Source: Streptococcus cristatus ATCC 51100 | GTDB taxonomy: Bacteria; Bacillota; Bacilli; Lactobacillales; Streptococcaceae | Reading direction: 5' to 3' | DNA: 64,000 bases | Assembly (NCBI RefSeq): GCF_011612585.1 | Contig: NZ_CP050133.1 | Location: 868,001-932,000, forward strand | Shown: positions 37,908 to 48,024 of the stretch, in pieces | Position numbering within the stretch: the first letter of the stretch is position 1 | How the letters are laid out: every line of letters starts with the position of its first letter | The notes under the pieces: generated by a model | Told to the model about the DNA's origin: nothing | The model's input: the letters and a program-made list of their open reading frames with translations, nothing else | Database searches by the model: none | Program-made: the position numbers and the translations under genes

Positions 37908-39422
37908 ATGACACATGAAAATGTCATTGAAATGCGAGAAATTACCAAGATTTTTGGTGAATTTGTGGCCAATGATAAAATCAATCTGGAACTCCGAAAA
38001 GGTGAAATTCACGCTCTTTTAGGAGAAAATGGTGCCGGGAAGTCAACCTTGATGAATATGTTGGCCGGCCTACTTGAGCCGACTAGTGGTGAGATTGTAG
38101 TAAACGGAAAGCCAGTTAAGCTGGACTCTCCATCAAAGGCGGCCTCACTTGGTATCGGGATGGTGCATCAGCACTTTATGCTTGTGGAAGCCTTCACTGT
38201 TGCTGAAAATATTATTCTTGGAAGTGAGATTACAAAAAATGGTATCTTAGACTTGAAACGCGCTACGCAAGAAATTAAGCGTTTGTCTAAGAAATATGGT
38301 TTGTCGGTCGATCCATCTGCCAAGATTGAAGACATTTCCGTCGGAGCACAACAACGGGTTGAAATTCTGAAGACCCTTTACCGTGGTGCAGATATCCTAA
38401 TCTTTGACGAACCAACAGCTGTTTTGACACCATCTGAGATTGATGAATTGATGAAAATCATGAAAAACTTAGTCAAGGAAGGTAAGTCTATCATTCTTAT
38501 TACCCATAAGTTGGATGAGATTCGTGCAGTTTCTGACCGAGTGACCGTTATTCGTCGAGGAAAATCGATTGAAACCGTTGAAATTGCTGGTGCAACCAAC
38601 CAAGATTTGGCAGAAATGATGGTAGGACGTGCCGTTTCCTTTAAGACGGAGAAGAAACCTTCTAATCCTCAAGAAACGGTTCTTTCAATCAAGAATCTTG
38701 TCGTTGAAGAAAATCGCGGCGTTCCAGCTGTTAAGGGACTTTCACTGGATGTTCGTGCTGGTGAGATTGTTGGGATTGCAGGAATTGACGGAAATGGTCA
38801 GACTGAGTTGATTCAAGCTATTACAGGACTTAGAAAAGCAAGCTCGGGTGAAATTTTGATCAAGAACCAGTCCGTGATTGGTAAGAAACCACGTCAGATT
38901 ACTGAGATGAAGGTCAGCCACGTTCCTGAAGATCGTCATCGCGATGGTTTGGTGCTGCAGATGTCCATTTCTGAAAATATTGCTTTGCAGACTTACTACA
39001 AAGAGCCGCTCAGCAAAAACGGCATCTTGAACTACAATAATATTTACTCTTACGCGTGCAATCTGATGAAAGAGTTTGACGTGCGGGCAGCTAGCGAGTA
39101 TGTACCTGCTTCAGCCCTCTCAGGAGGAAACCAGCAGAAGGCTATCATTGCTCGGGAAGTGGATCGTGATCCAGACTTGCTGATTGTCAGTCAGCCAACC
39201 CGCGGTCTTGATGTCGGAGCAATTGAGTATATCCATAAACGCTTGATTGAGGAGCGTACTCAGGGCAAGGCAGTACTTGTTGTTAGCTTTGAGCTAGATG
39301 AAATACTCAATCTTTCTGACAGAATCGCCGTTATCCATGATGGCAAGATTCAAGGAATTGTGACTCCAGAGAAAACCAATAAGCAAGAACTTGGTATTCT
39401 CATGGCTGGTGGTAAGATTTAG
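37908..39422 (+). CDS. Nucleoside ABC transporter, duplicated ATP-binding protein
   Basis: The 504-residue protein contains two ATPase domains, as in sugar and nucleoside importers (RbsA-like). Domain 1 has Walker A GENGAGKST near 40-48 and a signature ISVGAQQRV with Walker B LIFDEPT; domain 2 has a degenerate Walker A GIDGNGQTE near 297 and signature LSGGNQQKA. The asymmetry is normal for this class. It starts at ATG 37908 behind GGAAAG. It matches the NupA-type protein of lactic acid bacteria. Confidence 0.93.
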   Translation: MTHENVIEMREITKIFGEFVANDKINLELRKGEIHALLGENGAGKSTLMNMLAGLLEPTSGEIVVNGKPVKLDSPSKAASLGIGMVHQHFMLVEAFTVAENIILGSEITKNGILDLKRATQEIKRLSKKYGLSVDPSAKIEDISVGAQQRVEILKTLYRGADILIFDEPTAVLTPSEIDELMKIMKNLVKEGKSIILITHKLDEIRAVSDRVTVIRRGKSIETVEIAGATNQDLAEMMVGRAVSFKTEKKPSNPQETVLSIKNLVVEENRGVPAVKGLSLDVRAGEIVGIAGIDGNGQTELIQAITGLRKASSGEILIKNQSVIGKKPRQITEMKVSHVPEDRHRDGLVLQMSISENIALQTYYKEPLSKNGILNYNNIYSYACNLMKEFDVRAASEYVPASALSGGNQQKAIIAREVDRDPDLLIVSQPTRGLDVGAIEYIHKRLIEERTQGKAVLVVSFELDEILNLSDRIAVIHDGKIQGIVTPEKTNKQELGILMAGGKI

Positions 39423-39435
39423 AAGGGAGATTCAA

Positions 39436-40530
39436 ATGTCTAAAAAAACACAGCAGATCGCAGTTCCCTTAATCTCAGTTCTTTTAGGGATTTTATTGGG
39501 AGCGATTGTCATGGCTATCTTTGGCTATGATGCCATCTGGGGATATGAATCCCTCTTTAAAACGGCATTCGGTTCTTTGAGAAGTTTGGGTGAAATTTCT
39601 CGGGCGATGGGACCTCTAGTTCTCATTGGTCTGGGTTTTGCCGTTGCTAGTCGGGCTGGATTTTTCAATGTCGGACTTCCGGGCCAAGCCTTGGCTGGTT
39701 GGATTTTGGCTGGTTGGTTTGCCCTTTCCTTCCCTGACCTACCCCGCCCACTGATGTTGCTAGCAACTGTAGTGATTGCAGCAGTAGCTGGTGGGATTAT
39801 TGGTGCTATTCCAGGGGTTCTGCGTGCCTATTTAGGAACAAGTGAAGTCATCGTTACGATTATGATGAACTATATCGTCCTCTTCGTTGGAAATGCTTTT
39901 ATCCGCAGCTTTCCAAAATCTGTGATGCAGAGTGTTGACTCTAGTAAGCGTGTTGGTGCCAATGCGATTTATCAAACAGAATGGCTGAGAAGTTTGACAG
40001 CTAACTCTCGGATGAATATTGGTATTTTCTTTGCTTTGATTGCAGTTGTGCTGATCTGGTATATGCTGAAGAAAACAACGCTTGGCTTTGAGATCCGTGC
40101 TGTTGGTCTTAACCCAAATGCAGCTGAATACGCAGGGATGTCCTCTAAACGGACTATTATCTTGTCCATGATTATTTCTGGAGCCCTTGCAGGACTTGGA
40201 GGAGTAGTAGAAGGACTAGGTACTTATCAGAATGTCTTTGTACAAGGAAGTTCCTTGAGTGTTGGTTTCAATGGTATGGCAGTCAGTCTTTTGGCAGCCA
40301 ATTCTCCAATTGGAATTCTCTTTGCAGCCTTCCTCTTTGCAGTTTTAAGTGTTGGTGCGCCAGGTATGAACGTGGCTCAGATTCCGACAGAATTAGTCAA
40401 TATCGTGACAGCTTCGATTATCTTCTTTGTCAGCGCCCATTACTTGATTGAGCGTCTGACTGGTAAGACAGTTTTTGAATTATTTAAAAACCGTAAGCAA
40501 GAAGCTGGTAAAGTGAAAGGGGGAAACTAG
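39436..40530 (+). CDS. Nucleoside ABC transporter permease 1
   Basis: The 364-residue membrane protein has eight to ten hydrophobic helices and the BPD_transp_2 motif LGFEIRAVGLNPNAAEYAGM. ATG 39436 is preferred since GAAGGGAG precedes it; an open frame runs 45 bp further into the ATPase gene. It forms the membrane channel with the next gene product, corresponding to NupB-type proteins. Confidence 0.92.
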   Translation: MSKKTQQIAVPLISVLLGILLGAIVMAIFGYDAIWGYESLFKTAFGSLRSLGEISRAMGPLVLIGLGFAVASRAGFFNVGLPGQALAGWILAGWFALSFPDLPRPLMLLATVVIAAVAGGIIGAIPGVLRAYLGTSEVIVTIMMNYIVLFVGNAFIRSFPKSVMQSVDSSKRVGANAIYQTEWLRSLTANSRMNIGIFFALIAVVLIWYMLKKTTLGFEIRAVGLNPNAAEYAGMSSKRTIILSMIISGALAGLGGVVEGLGTYQNVFVQGSSLSVGFNGMAVSLLAANSPIGILFAAFLFAVLSVGAPGMNVAQIPTELVNIVTASIIFFVSAHYLIERLTGKTVFELFKNRKQEAGKVKGGN

Positions 40531-40531
40531 G

Positions 40532-41488
40532 ATGAGTATTGTAACGATATTAGGTTTATTAGTATCATCTATGCTGATTTATGCGGCTCCCTTGATTTTC
40601 ACAAGTATCGGTGGAGCTTATTCGGAGCATGCCGGAGTCGTCAATGTCGGCTTGGAAGGGATCATGGTAATGGGAGCATTTACAGGCGTTCTCTTTAATC
40701 TGACTTTCGAAAGTAGTTTTGGCAGCTTGACTCCGTGGCTCTCCTTGATTGCTGCTGGCTTAGTCGGAGTGCTCTTCTCCCTTATCCATGCTGTAGCAAC
40801 TATTAACTTCCGCGCGGATCACGTTGTTAGTGGTACGGTTTTAAACTTATTAGCACCAGCCTTGGCAGTCTTCCTTGTTAAAGCTATCTACAACAAGGGG
40901 CAAACAGACAATATTCAGCGTTCATTTGGTAAATTTAATTTTCCTATTTTGTCTGATATTCCCGTCATAGGAGATATATTCTTCAAACATACAAGTCTGA
41001 TGGGATATTTGGCCATCGCCTTCTCTTTCCTTGCTTGGTTTATTATGTTTAAGACAAAATTCGGATTGCGCCTTCGCTCAGTTGGAGAACATCCGCAGGC
41101 AGCAGATACACTAGGAATCAATGTTTATCTCATGCGATACTGTGGTGTTATGATTTCTGGTTTGCTCGGCGGTATTGGAGGGGCTATCTATGCTCAGTCA
41201 ATCTCCGTTAACTTTGCTGTGACAACTATCATAGGTCCAGGATTTATCGCCTTGGCAGCTATGATCTTTGGTAAATGGAGTCCTATCGGTGCTATGTTGG
41301 CAAGTCTCTTCTTTGGAGCTTCTCAAAGTTTAGCCGTTATTGGAAATCAGTTGCCTCTTCTTTCAAATGTGCCAACGGTTTATCTACAGATTGCGCCATA
41401 CGTTTTGACGATTGTGGTTCTTGCAGCCTTCTTCGGTAAAGCTGTTGCTCCGAAAGCAGACGGTATCAACTATATCAAGTCTAAATAG
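40532..41488 (+). CDS. Nucleoside ABC transporter permease 2
   Basis: The 318-residue membrane protein carries the same family motif, FGLRLRSVGEHPQAADTLGI, and about eight helices. It starts at ATG 40532, one base after the stop of permease 1, behind AAAGGGGG. It corresponds to NupC-type proteins (the ABC permease, not the unrelated symporter of the same name). A terminator follows at once. Confidence 0.92.
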   Translation: MSIVTILGLLVSSMLIYAAPLIFTSIGGAYSEHAGVVNVGLEGIMVMGAFTGVLFNLTFESSFGSLTPWLSLIAAGLVGVLFSLIHAVATINFRADHVVSGTVLNLLAPALAVFLVKAIYNKGQTDNIQRSFGKFNFPILSDIPVIGDIFFKHTSLMGYLAIAFSFLAWFIMFKTKFGLRLRSVGEHPQAADTLGINVYLMRYCGVMISGLLGGIGGAIYAQSISVNFAVTTIIGPGFIALAAMIFGKWSPIGAMLASLFFGASQSLAVIGNQLPLLSNVPTVYLQIAPYVLTIVVLAAFFGKAVAPKADGINYIKSK

Positions 41489-41496
41489 CCTTTTAC

Positions 41497-41523
41497 ACCA
41501 GTTCTTTGGAACTGGTTTTTTTG
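41497..41523 (+). terminator. Terminator of the nucleoside operon
   Basis: ACCAGTTC (41497-41504) pairs with GAACTGGT (41509-41516), followed by a run of Ts. Confidence 0.88.
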
Positions 41524-41552
41524 TGATTGGAAAAAGTTGCTATCGGAAATAG

Positions 41553-41582
41553 AAAAAGCCTGCTTCGTCTGAAGCAAGCTTT
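41553..41582 (-). terminator. Terminator of the polysaccharide deacetylase gene
   Basis: On the minus strand AAAGCTTGCTTC and GAAGCAGGCTTT form a 12-bp stem with one G-U and are followed by TTTTT. Confidence 0.85.
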
Positions 41583-41588
41583 ATGAGA

Positions 41589-42521
41589 TTAATTTGTAGC
41601 GATTTCGTTTAATAAATCTTCTGCAGTAGTAGTTGGGTTCACTCGAACACGATTGAGTGAGAGTAATCCATTAGACAGGGAAGCCAGGCCGTTATTGGTC
41701 GTTAATCCCATCTTATAGCCCAGACTTTCAGCGATCTGCAAGGTCGCATCACTATAGCGGCCAGATGGATAGGCAACAGTCGTCGTCTTCTGTGATAGAT
41801 TGTCATCTAAAAAGGCTTTAGAATCGCGTAGTTCAAGGGTTTGTTGATCAGCAGTAGCAGTTGATAGATCAGGGTGGTTGACGGTATGGTCTTCAAAGGA
41901 CATCCCCTTTTCCTTCATTTCTTTGATCTCATCTAGCGTCAGCATATCTTCACGGCCAGCTTGGACAAATCCAGTAATGACATTGTTGGTTGCCTTCATC
42001 TGGTACTTTTGAAGTAGCGGGAAGGCATTGGTGTAAAAGTCTTTCAAACTATCATCAAAGGTCAGCCAGACTACTTTTTTATTTTCAGGAAGGACATTCT
42101 CTGTCAAAGCTTTGTAAGCTTCGTCTGGGGTTAAAGTATAATAACCGGCCTCTTTCAGAGCCTGCAAATGACTTTCAAAAGTAGTTGGATCTACAATCAA
42201 ACCAGCATTGGCTGCCTCAGAGGGATCCATTACATGGATCGCATGGTACATCAAGATTGGGATCTTAACCGGCTCGTCTTGTTTTACCCACTTGATTTTT
42301 GAAGCTTCTTCATTTTTTGAGGTAGAGTCTGGCTTGGAGGTGGATTGCACAGTTTGGTTGCCCGCAGAGGATTGTTTGCTAGGAGAGAACTGAGTCTTCC
42401 AAAGATAAATTCCGCCTACGATTAGGGCAAGGAGCAAGAAAAGATTGATAATAGAAAAAAGGAATGCCTTTTTCTTAGCTTTATGTCTTTGCATGCGTCT
42501 TCCAATATGTTTATCTGTCAT
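41589..42521 (-). CDS. Membrane-anchored polysaccharide deacetylase
   Basis: The 310-residue protein (ATG at 42521 behind AAGGAGA) has a short basic cytoplasmic tail, one membrane helix (about 20-42), a Ser/Thr-rich linker and a NodB domain. Catalytic motifs are WLTFDDSLKD (metal Asp), HTVNHPDL (two His ligands) and VAYPSGRY. It probably removes acetyl groups from cell-wall or surface amino sugars, and many relatives lower lysozyme sensitivity. The frame extends 60 bp further upstream without a ribosome site. Confidence 0.87.
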   Translation of the reverse strand: MTDKHIGRRMQRHKAKKKAFLFSIINLFLLLALIVGGIYLWKTQFSPSKQSSAGNQTVQSTSKPDSTSKNEEASKIKWVKQDEPVKIPILMYHAIHVMDPSEAANAGLIVDPTTFESHLQALKEAGYYTLTPDEAYKALTENVLPENKKVVWLTFDDSLKDFYTNAFPLLQKYQMKATNNVITGFVQAGREDMLTLDEIKEMKEKGMSFEDHTVNHPDLSTATADQQTLELRDSKAFLDDNLSQKTTTVAYPSGRYSDATLQIAESLGYKMGLTTNNGLASLSNGLLSLNRVRVNPTTTAEDLLNEIATN

Positions 42522-42563
42522 GGTATCTCCTTCTAATCTCATGAGTTTAAAATTTTTATTTAC

Positions 42564-42572
42564 ATTATAACA
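42564..42572 (-). promoter_or_regulatory. Extended -10 promoter of the deacetylase gene
   Basis: TGTTATAAT on the minus strand, 43 bp before the ATG at 42521. Confidence 0.55.
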
Positions 42573-42610
42573 AATATACAAATAGATTTGTAGGCATTTC
42601 TATATATTTT

Positions 42611-42619
42611 TGTTATAAT
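42611..42619 (+). promoter_or_regulatory. Extended -10 promoter of hom-thrB
   Basis: TGTTATAAT (42611-42619), 34 bp before the hom ATG. Divergent from an identical motif serving the deacetylase gene. No T-box or other leader RNA is visible in the short untranslated region. Confidence 0.6.
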
Positions 42620-42653
42620 GTTTTTTATATAAGAAATATTCAAGGAGTTCCTC

Positions 42654-43940
42654 ATGTCTATTAAAATTGCTTTACTTGGTTTTGGAACAGTTGCCAGTGG
42701 TGTTCCTTTCTTGTTGAAAGAAAATGGAGAAAAGATTGTTCAGGCTGCTCATTCTGAGATTGAAGTTGCTAAAGTCTTGGTCAAGGATGATGCTGAAAAA
42801 GAGCGTCTTTTGGCAGCTGGAAATGATTACAATTTTGTAACTAATGTAGATGAAATCTTAAATGACGGCGAAATTGCGATTGTAGTGGAGCTGATGGGAC
42901 GTATTGAACCAGCTAAAACCTTTATCACACGTGCACTTGAAACAGGTAAGCATGTGGTGACAGCCAACAAAGACTTGCTGGCAGTTCATGGTTCTGAATT
43001 GTTAGACATTGCTAAGAAAAATGGCGTTGCCCTTTACTATGAAGCTGCTGTTGCAGGCGGTATCCCTATTTTACGTACCTTGGTCAATTCATTGGCATCT
43101 GACAAGATTACTCGCGTTTTGGGCGTGGTCAATGGAACGTCTAACTTCATGATGACCAAGATGGTAGAAGAAGGTTGGTCTTATGAGGATGCTCTTGCGG
43201 AAGCGCAACGTTTAGGATTTGCTGAGAGCGATCCAACTAACGACGTTGATGGAATTGACGCAGCCTATAAAATGGTTATCCTCAGCCAATTTGCTTTCGG
43301 TATGAACATCAAGTTTGAAGACGTCAGCCACCAAGGTATTCGCAACATCACGCCTGAAGACGTCGCTGTTGCTCAAGATTTGGGCTATGTAGTGAAATTA
43401 GTTGGCTCAATTGAGGAAACACCATCAGGAATCGCTGCGGAAGTGACACCGACTTTCTTGCCAAAAGCGCATCCACTAGCTAGTGTAAACGGCGTAATGA
43501 ATGCGGTCTTTGTCGAGTCAATCGGTATTGGAGAATCCATGTATTATGGTCCAGGGGCAGGCCAAAAACCAACTGCGACCAGTGTCGTTGCAGATATCGT
43601 CCGCATCGTCCGTCGATTAAATGAAGGCACGATCGGCAAAGCCTTCAATGAATTTAGTCGCGAGCTTGTCTTGGCTAAGCCTGAGGATGTCAAGAGCAGC
43701 TATTATTTCTCTATCTTGGCTCCAGATGCCAAAGGTCAAGTTTTGCATCTGGCTGAAATCTTCAATGCTGAAGAAGTTTCCTTCAAGCAAATTCTGCAAG
43801 AAGGTACGGATGGTGAAACTGCTCGTGTAGTCATCATCACGCATGCTGTTAGCAAGACTCAGCTTGAAAATGTAGTGGCCAAGCTCCGTGAGGTACCAGA
43901 GTTCGAATTGCTCAATACCTTTAAAGTATTAGGAGAATAA
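42654..43940 (+). CDS. hom: Homoserine dehydrogenase
   Basis: The enzyme reduces aspartate semialdehyde to homoserine, the branch point to threonine and methionine. The 428-residue protein has the NAD(P) motif GFGTVASGV near 9-17, the substrate motif [13 protein letters not shown] and [12 protein letters not shown] near 157-168, and a C-terminal ACT-like domain (about 345-428) for feedback control. It starts at ATG 42654 behind AAGGAG and is followed after 1 bp by thrB. Confidence 0.96.
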   Translation: MSIKIALLGFGTVASGVPFLLKENGEKIVQAAHSEIEVAKVLVKDDAEKERLLAAGNDYNFVTNVDEILNDGEIAIVVELMGRIEPAKTFITRALETGKHVVTANKDLLAVHGSELLDIAKKNGVALYYEAAVAGGIPILRTLVNSLASDKITRVLGVVNGTSNFMMTKMVEEGWSYEDALAEAQRLGFAESDPTNDVDGIDAAYKMVILSQFAFGMNIKFEDVSHQGIRNITPEDVAVAQDLGYVVKLVGSIEETPSGIAAEVTPTFLPKAHPLASVNGVMNAVFVESIGIGESMYYGPGAGQKPTATSVVADIVRIVRRLNEGTIGKAFNEFSRELVLAKPEDVKSSYYFSILAPDAKGQVLHLAEIFNAEEVSFKQILQEGTDGETARVVIITHAVSKTQLENVVAKLREVPEFELLNTFKVLGE

Positions 43941-43941
43941 G

Positions 43942-44808
43942 ATGAAAATTATTGTACCAGCAACCAGTGCCAATATCGGGCCTGGTTTTGACTCAGTTGG
44001 TGTCGCAGTCTCCAAATATCTAGAAATCGAAGTCTTGGAAGAAAGTCAGGAGTGGGTCATTGAGCATGACCTCAATCCTCGAATTCCAACTGATAAACGG
44101 AATTTACTAATCAAAATTGCCCTGCAATTAGCCCCGGACCTTCAGCCACATCGCTTAAAAATGACCAGCGACGTTCCTTTGGCGCGTGGTCTCGGCTCTT
44201 CTAGCTCCGTTATCGTGGCAGGGATTGAACTGGCTAATCAGTTGGCAAATCTGAACTTATCGGATCATGAAAAGTTGAAAATTGCGACAAAAATCGAAGG
44301 CCATCCGGACAATGTCGCACCAGCGATTTATGGAAATCTAGTGATTGCAAGCTCTTTCCAAAATCAAGTTTCAGCTGTTGTGTCAGATTTCCCAGAGGTC
44401 AGCTTTATCGCTTTTATTCCAGATTATGAGTTGAGAACAGTTGAAAGCCGCCGTGTCTTGCCTAATCGCCTTTCATACAAGGAAGCTGTTGCGGCAAGCT
44501 CTGTAGCCAATGTCGCTGTTGCAGCGCTCTTAAATGGCGATATGAAAACAGCTGGTCGTGCCATTGAATCTGATCGTTTCCATGAGAGATATCGCCAACC
44601 GCTTATCAAAGAATTTTCTGATATTAAATTCTTAGCCAGAAAACAGGGCTCTTTTGCGACTTATATCTCTGGAGCTGGTCCGACTGTTATGGTTTTATCT
44701 CCGAAAGACAAGGCTGAACAGATTTATCAGCAAATCAAGGAACAAGGTTTTGATGGACAAGTCTTCCAGTTGCAAGTAGATACTCAGGGTGTACGTGTAG
44801 AAAAATAG
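43942..44808 (+). CDS. thrB: Homoserine kinase
   Basis: This GHMP kinase phosphorylates homoserine for threonine synthesis. The 288-residue protein opens [18 protein letters not shown], has the ATP loop [16 protein letters not shown] near 81-96 and the C-terminal [10 protein letters not shown] motif. It starts at ATG 43942, one base after the hom stop, so it forms a two-gene operon. A long stem-loop terminator follows. Confidence 0.96.
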   Translation: MKIIVPATSANIGPGFDSVGVAVSKYLEIEVLEESQEWVIEHDLNPRIPTDKRNLLIKIALQLAPDLQPHRLKMTSDVPLARGLGSSSSVIVAGIELANQLANLNLSDHEKLKIATKIEGHPDNVAPAIYGNLVIASSFQNQVSAVVSDFPEVSFIAFIPDYELRTVESRRVLPNRLSYKEAVAASSVANVAVAALLNGDMKTAGRAIESDRFHERYRQPLIKEFSDIKFLARKQGSFATYISGAGPTVMVLSPKDKAEQIYQQIKEQGFDGQVFQLQVDTQGVRVEK

Positions 44809-44818
44809 AAGAGAGTTT

Positions 44819-44879
44819 GAGGATGACGAACTTGTGGACGCAGTGTTGGTCTACAATCTTCGTTCTCCTCTTTCTTTTT
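44819..44879 (+). terminator. Long stem-loop terminator of hom-thrB
   Basis: A stem of about 20 bp, with a few mismatches and G-U pairs, runs from GAGGATGACGAA (44819) to TTCGTTCTCCTC (44870) with an inner TTGTGGAC/GTCTACAA helix, followed by TTTCTTTTTG. Confidence 0.82.
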
Positions 44880-44933
44880 GTTTTGAAAAAGAATCTTTAT
44901 TTCCCTCAGTCTATCGTAAATATCATTTAATTT

Positions 44934-44942
44934 TGATATAAT
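44934..44942 (+). promoter_or_regulatory. Extended -10 promoter of murB
   Basis: TGATATAAT (44934-44942), 31 bp before the murB ATG. Confidence 0.6.
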
Positions 44943-44973
44943 AGAGTGTAATTTGTAAAGAAGAGAGTAAGTC

Positions 44974-45876
44974 ATGCAAAACCTAGAAAAATTTTCTGCG
45001 GAATTAGAAGGAATCGACATCCGTTTCAATGAACCTTTGAGTCAATACACTTATACGAAGGTAGGCGGAGCTGCCGATTTCTTAGTTTTTCCACGCAACC
45101 GTTATGAATTGGCTCGGATTGTCAAGTTGGCCAATCGTGAAAATATTCCTTGGTTGGTGCTTGGGAATTCAAGCAATATTATCGTTCGAGATGGCGGTAT
45201 TCGAGGCTTTGTCATCATGTTTGACAGTCTAAATAACGTAGCAGTAGATGGCTATACGATTGAGGCAGAGGCTGGTGCAAATCTAACTCAGACCACTCGT
45301 ATTGCCCTGCATCATAGTTTGACTGGCTTTGAATTTGCCTGTGGCATCCCGGGTAGTGTCGGCGGTGCTGTCTTTATGAATGCTGGCGCTTATGGCGGAG
45401 AAATTACTCATGTGCTCGTTTCCTGCAAGGTCTTGACACCTGAAGGGGAAATCAAGACCTTAGATGCGCGTGATATGCGCTTTGGCTATCGTCATTCACT
45501 TATTCAAGAAACTGGCGACATCGTCATTTCAGCTAAGTTCGGTCTGGCACCAGGTGTCCACCAAAACATTCGTCAGGAAATGGAACGTCTGACCTATCTG
45601 CGTGAACTCAAGCAGCCTTTGGAATATCCATCATGTGGGTCGGTCTTTAAGCGTCCTCTGGGACATTTTGCTGGCCAGCTAATCAGTGAGGCTGGTCTAA
45701 AAGGCTATCGAATCGGTGGTGTAGAGGTTTCAGAAAAGCATGCTGGTTTCATGATTAATGTCGATCATGGTACAGCTAGCGATTATGAAGAGTTGATTGC
45801 TCATGTCATTAAAACAGTCGAGGAGCATTCAGGTGTCACTCTGGAACGAGAAGTTCGAATTATTGGAGAAGCATAA
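44974..45876 (+). CDS. murB: UDP-N-acetylenolpyruvoylglucosamine reductase
   Basis: MurB reduces UDP-GlcNAc-enolpyruvate to UDP-MurNAc in peptidoglycan synthesis. The 300-residue protein has FAD motifs LGNSSNIIV and [20 protein letters not shown] (about 125-144), and the catalytic Ser in [11 protein letters not shown]. The size and lack of an extra domain fit the type II enzyme. It starts at ATG 44974 with a modest AAGAGAG site. The murB-potABCD order is standard in streptococci. Confidence 0.96.
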   Translation: MQNLEKFSAELEGIDIRFNEPLSQYTYTKVGGAADFLVFPRNRYELARIVKLANRENIPWLVLGNSSNIIVRDGGIRGFVIMFDSLNNVAVDGYTIEAEAGANLTQTTRIALHHSLTGFEFACGIPGSVGGAVFMNAGAYGGEITHVLVSCKVLTPEGEIKTLDARDMRFGYRHSLIQETGDIVISAKFGLAPGVHQNIRQEMERLTYLRELKQPLEYPSCGSVFKRPLGHFAGQLISEAGLKGYRIGGVEVSEKHAGFMINVDHGTASDYEELIAHVIKTVEEHSGVTLEREVRIIGEA

Positions 45877-45940
45877 GAGTCCAATATGTAATTATCTGAT
45901 TGCTTTTCTAAGATTTGTCTAAGTCTTTGGGATAGCCCAT

Positions 45941-46060
45941 ATCCATGTGTCATTAGTAAAGGGGGTGAAAGCCTATCGATATCGCAAGTATGCAGGGCCA
46001 TAGTAGCCCTCGAGAGGTTCTTTTGGTCTGACAGAACCAAAAATCTGTTAATACATGGAA
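45941..46060 (+). ncRNA. Candidate multi-branched RNA leader of potABCD
   Basis: Between murB and potA about 120 bases fold into a closed junction. TCCATGT (45942-45948) pairs with ACATGGA (46053-46059), and ATTA (45952-45955) with TAAT (46049-46052) continues the closing helix. Inside lie AGGGC/GCCCT (45994-46010) and GGTTCT/AGAACC (46016-46038). TTTTGGT (46021-46027) can instead pair with ACCAAAA (46036-46042), giving an alternative fold that excludes the second hairpin. A purine-rich GGGGGTGAAAGCC segment fills the remaining arm. I do not recognise an Rfam family; a cis-regulatory RNA is an inference. Confidence 0.45.
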
Positions 46061-46072
46061 AAGAAGGAATTT

Positions 46073-46099
46073 ATGCCAATTGAAAAAACCAATTATTGA
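46073..46099 (+). CDS. Possible 8-codon leader peptide overlapping potA
   Basis: ATG at 46073 opens MPIEKTNY followed by TGA (46097-46099), in a different frame from potA. The AAGGA at 46064-46068 is spaced at least as well for this ATG as for the potA TTG at 46080 (11 bases away). If translated, it would compete with, or couple to, potA initiation. It may also be chance. Confidence 0.3.
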   Translation: MPIEKTNY

Positions 46100-47237
46100 G
46101 TTCAAAAACGTTTCGAAGGTTTTTGAAGACAGTAACACCGTCGTTCTCAAAGATATTAACTTTGAATTAGAAGAAGGAAAATTTTATACGCTTCTAGGAG
46201 CTTCTGGCTCTGGGAAGTCAACCATCCTCAATATTATTGCAGGACTGCTAGATGCGACAACGGGAGACATCTTTTTGGATGGTGTTCGCATCAATGACAT
46301 TCCTACTAATAAGCGGGATATTCACACCGTATTTCAGTCCTACGCCCTTTTCCCGCATATGAATGTTTTTGAGAATGTAGCCTTTCCGTTGCGGTTGCGG
46401 AAGGTAGACAAAAAAGAAATTGAAGAACGGGTTACTGAAGTTCTGAAAATGGTGCAGCTGGAAGGATATGAGCGCCGTTCAATTCGGAGACTTTCAGGCG
46501 GTCAACGCCAGCGGGTAGCCATTGCTCGTGCCATCATCAATCGGCCACGGGTTGTCCTACTTGACGAGCCTCTTTCTGCGCTAGATTTGAAGTTGCGGAC
46601 GGATATGCAATATGAGCTCCGTGAACTCCAACAGCGCCTCGGGATCACTTTCGTCTTTGTCACCCACGACCAGGAAGAAGCCCTAGCTATGAGTGACTGG
46701 ATTTTTGTCATGAATGAAGGGGAAATTGTCCAGTCAGGAACGCCAGTGGACATCTATGATGAGCCGATTAACCACTTTGTTGCAACCTTTATCGGAGAAT
46801 CGAATATCCTGCCGGGTAAGATGATTGAAGACTACTTGGTCGAGTTCAATGGCAAGCGCTTTGAAGCGGTTGACGGAGGAATGCGACCAAACGAATCCGT
46901 TGAAGTGGTGATTCGTCCAGAGGATTTGAGGATTACGCTTCCTGAAGAAGGAAAACTGCAAGTAAAAGTAGATACCCAGCTCTTCCGCGGGGTTCATTAT
47001 GAAATTATCGCCTATGATGAGCTCGGCAATGAATGGATGATTCACTCGACTCGCAAGGCCATCGTTGGAGAAGAAATCGGTCTGGACTTTGAGCCAGAGG
47101 ATATCCATATCATGCGCCTCAATGAAACCGAAGAAGAATTCGATGCTCGGATTGAAGAATACGTAGAAATCGAAGAACAAGAAGCAGGGCTGATCAATGC
47201 CATTGAGGAGGAAAGAGATGAAGAAAACAACCTCTAA
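46080..47237 (+). CDS. potA: Spermidine/putrescine ABC transporter ATP-binding protein
   Basis: The 385-residue ATPase drives polyamine import. Walker A is GASGSGKST at 40-48, the signature LSGGQRQRV near 137, Walker [12 protein letters not shown], and a C-terminal TOBE/regulatory domain fills residues 240-385. The start is TTG at 46080 giving [16 protein letters not shown], the standard N-terminus; the only nearby ATG (46073) is out of frame. The weak start and structured leader suggest control at translation. potB begins inside its 3' end. Confidence 0.95.
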   Translation: MKKPIIEFKNVSKVFEDSNTVVLKDINFELEEGKFYTLLGASGSGKSTILNIIAGLLDATTGDIFLDGVRINDIPTNKRDIHTVFQSYALFPHMNVFENVAFPLRLRKVDKKEIEERVTEVLKMVQLEGYERRSIRRLSGGQRQRVAIARAIINRPRVVLLDEPLSALDLKLRTDMQYELRELQQRLGITFVFVTHDQEEALAMSDWIFVMNEGEIVQSGTPVDIYDEPINHFVATFIGESNILPGKMIEDYLVEFNGKRFEAVDGGMRPNESVEVVIRPEDLRITLPEEGKLQVKVDTQLFRGVHYEIIAYDELGNEWMIHSTRKAIVGEEIGLDFEPEDIHIMRLNETEEEFDARIEEYVEIEEQEAGLINAIEEERDEENNL

Positions 47238-48024
47238 CCTTTTTATGGTTCCCTATTTCCTTTGGATTCTGCTCTTTGTCCTAGCTCCAGTGATGATGAT
47301 TGTCTGGAAATCATTCTTTAATATCGAAGGTCAGTTCACGCTGGAAAACTATCGGATTTATTTCACATCGCAGAATTTAACCTATCTGAAAATGAGCTTT
47401 AACTCGTTATTTTACGCAGGCATCATCACCTTGGTGACCTTGCTCATTTCCTATCCGACTGCTTATTTTTTGACCCAGCTCAAGCATCGCCAGCTCTGGC
47501 TCATGCTGATTGTCCTGCCGACTTGGATCAATCTTTTGCTTAAGGCTTACGCCTTTATCGGTATTTTTGGGCAAAACGGCTCGGTAAATGAATTTCTGAC
47601 CTTTGTCGGTATCGGTCCCAAGCAGATTCTTTTCACTGACTTTTCTTTTATCTTTGTTGCCAGCTACATTGAGCTGCCCTTTATGATTCTGCCCATTTTC
47701 AACGTCTTGGATGATTTAGATCCCAATCTCATCAATGCCAGCTATGACTTGGGTGCCAATCGTTGGCAGACTTTCCGCAATGTCGTCTTTCCGCTTTCAA
47801 TGAATGGCGTGAGAAGTGGCGTGCAGTCTGTCTTCATTCCTAGTCTCAGCCTCTTCATGCTGACGCGTTTGATCGGTGGAAATCGTGTCATTACGCTGGG
47901 TACGGCTATTGAGCAGCATTTCTTGACAACGCAAAACTGGGGAATGGGCTCAACCATCGGAGTGGTTCTGATTATTGCCATGCTCTTCACCATGTGGGCA
48001 ACCAAGGAAAGGAGAGAACGATGA
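47218..48024 (+). CDS. potB: Spermidine/putrescine ABC transporter permease
   Basis: The 268-residue permease has six membrane helices and the EAA loop [22 protein letters not shown] that docks on PotA. ATG 47218 is chosen because GAGGAGGAAAG precedes it; it overlaps potA by 20 bp. It pairs with PotC to form the channel. Confidence 0.95.
   Translation: MKKTTSNLFMVPYFLWILLFVLAPVMMIVWKSFFNIEGQFTLENYRIYFTSQNLTYLKMSFNSLFYAGIITLVTLLISYPTAYFLTQLKHRQLWLMLIVLPTWINLLLKAYAFIGIFGQNGSVNEFLTFVGIGPKQILFTDFSFIFVASYIELPFMILPIFNVLDDLDPNLINASYDLGANRWQTFRNVVFPLSMNGVRSGVQSVFIPSLSLFMLTRLIGGNRVITLGTAIEQHFLTTQNWGMGSTIGVVLIIAMLFTMWATKERRER

Noticed and set aside
45941..46060. Known riboswitch (SAM, TPP, cobalamin, preQ1, glmS, T-box) before potA
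   Set aside because: None of the conserved core sequences that I know for these classes is present. It stays an unassigned structured leader.
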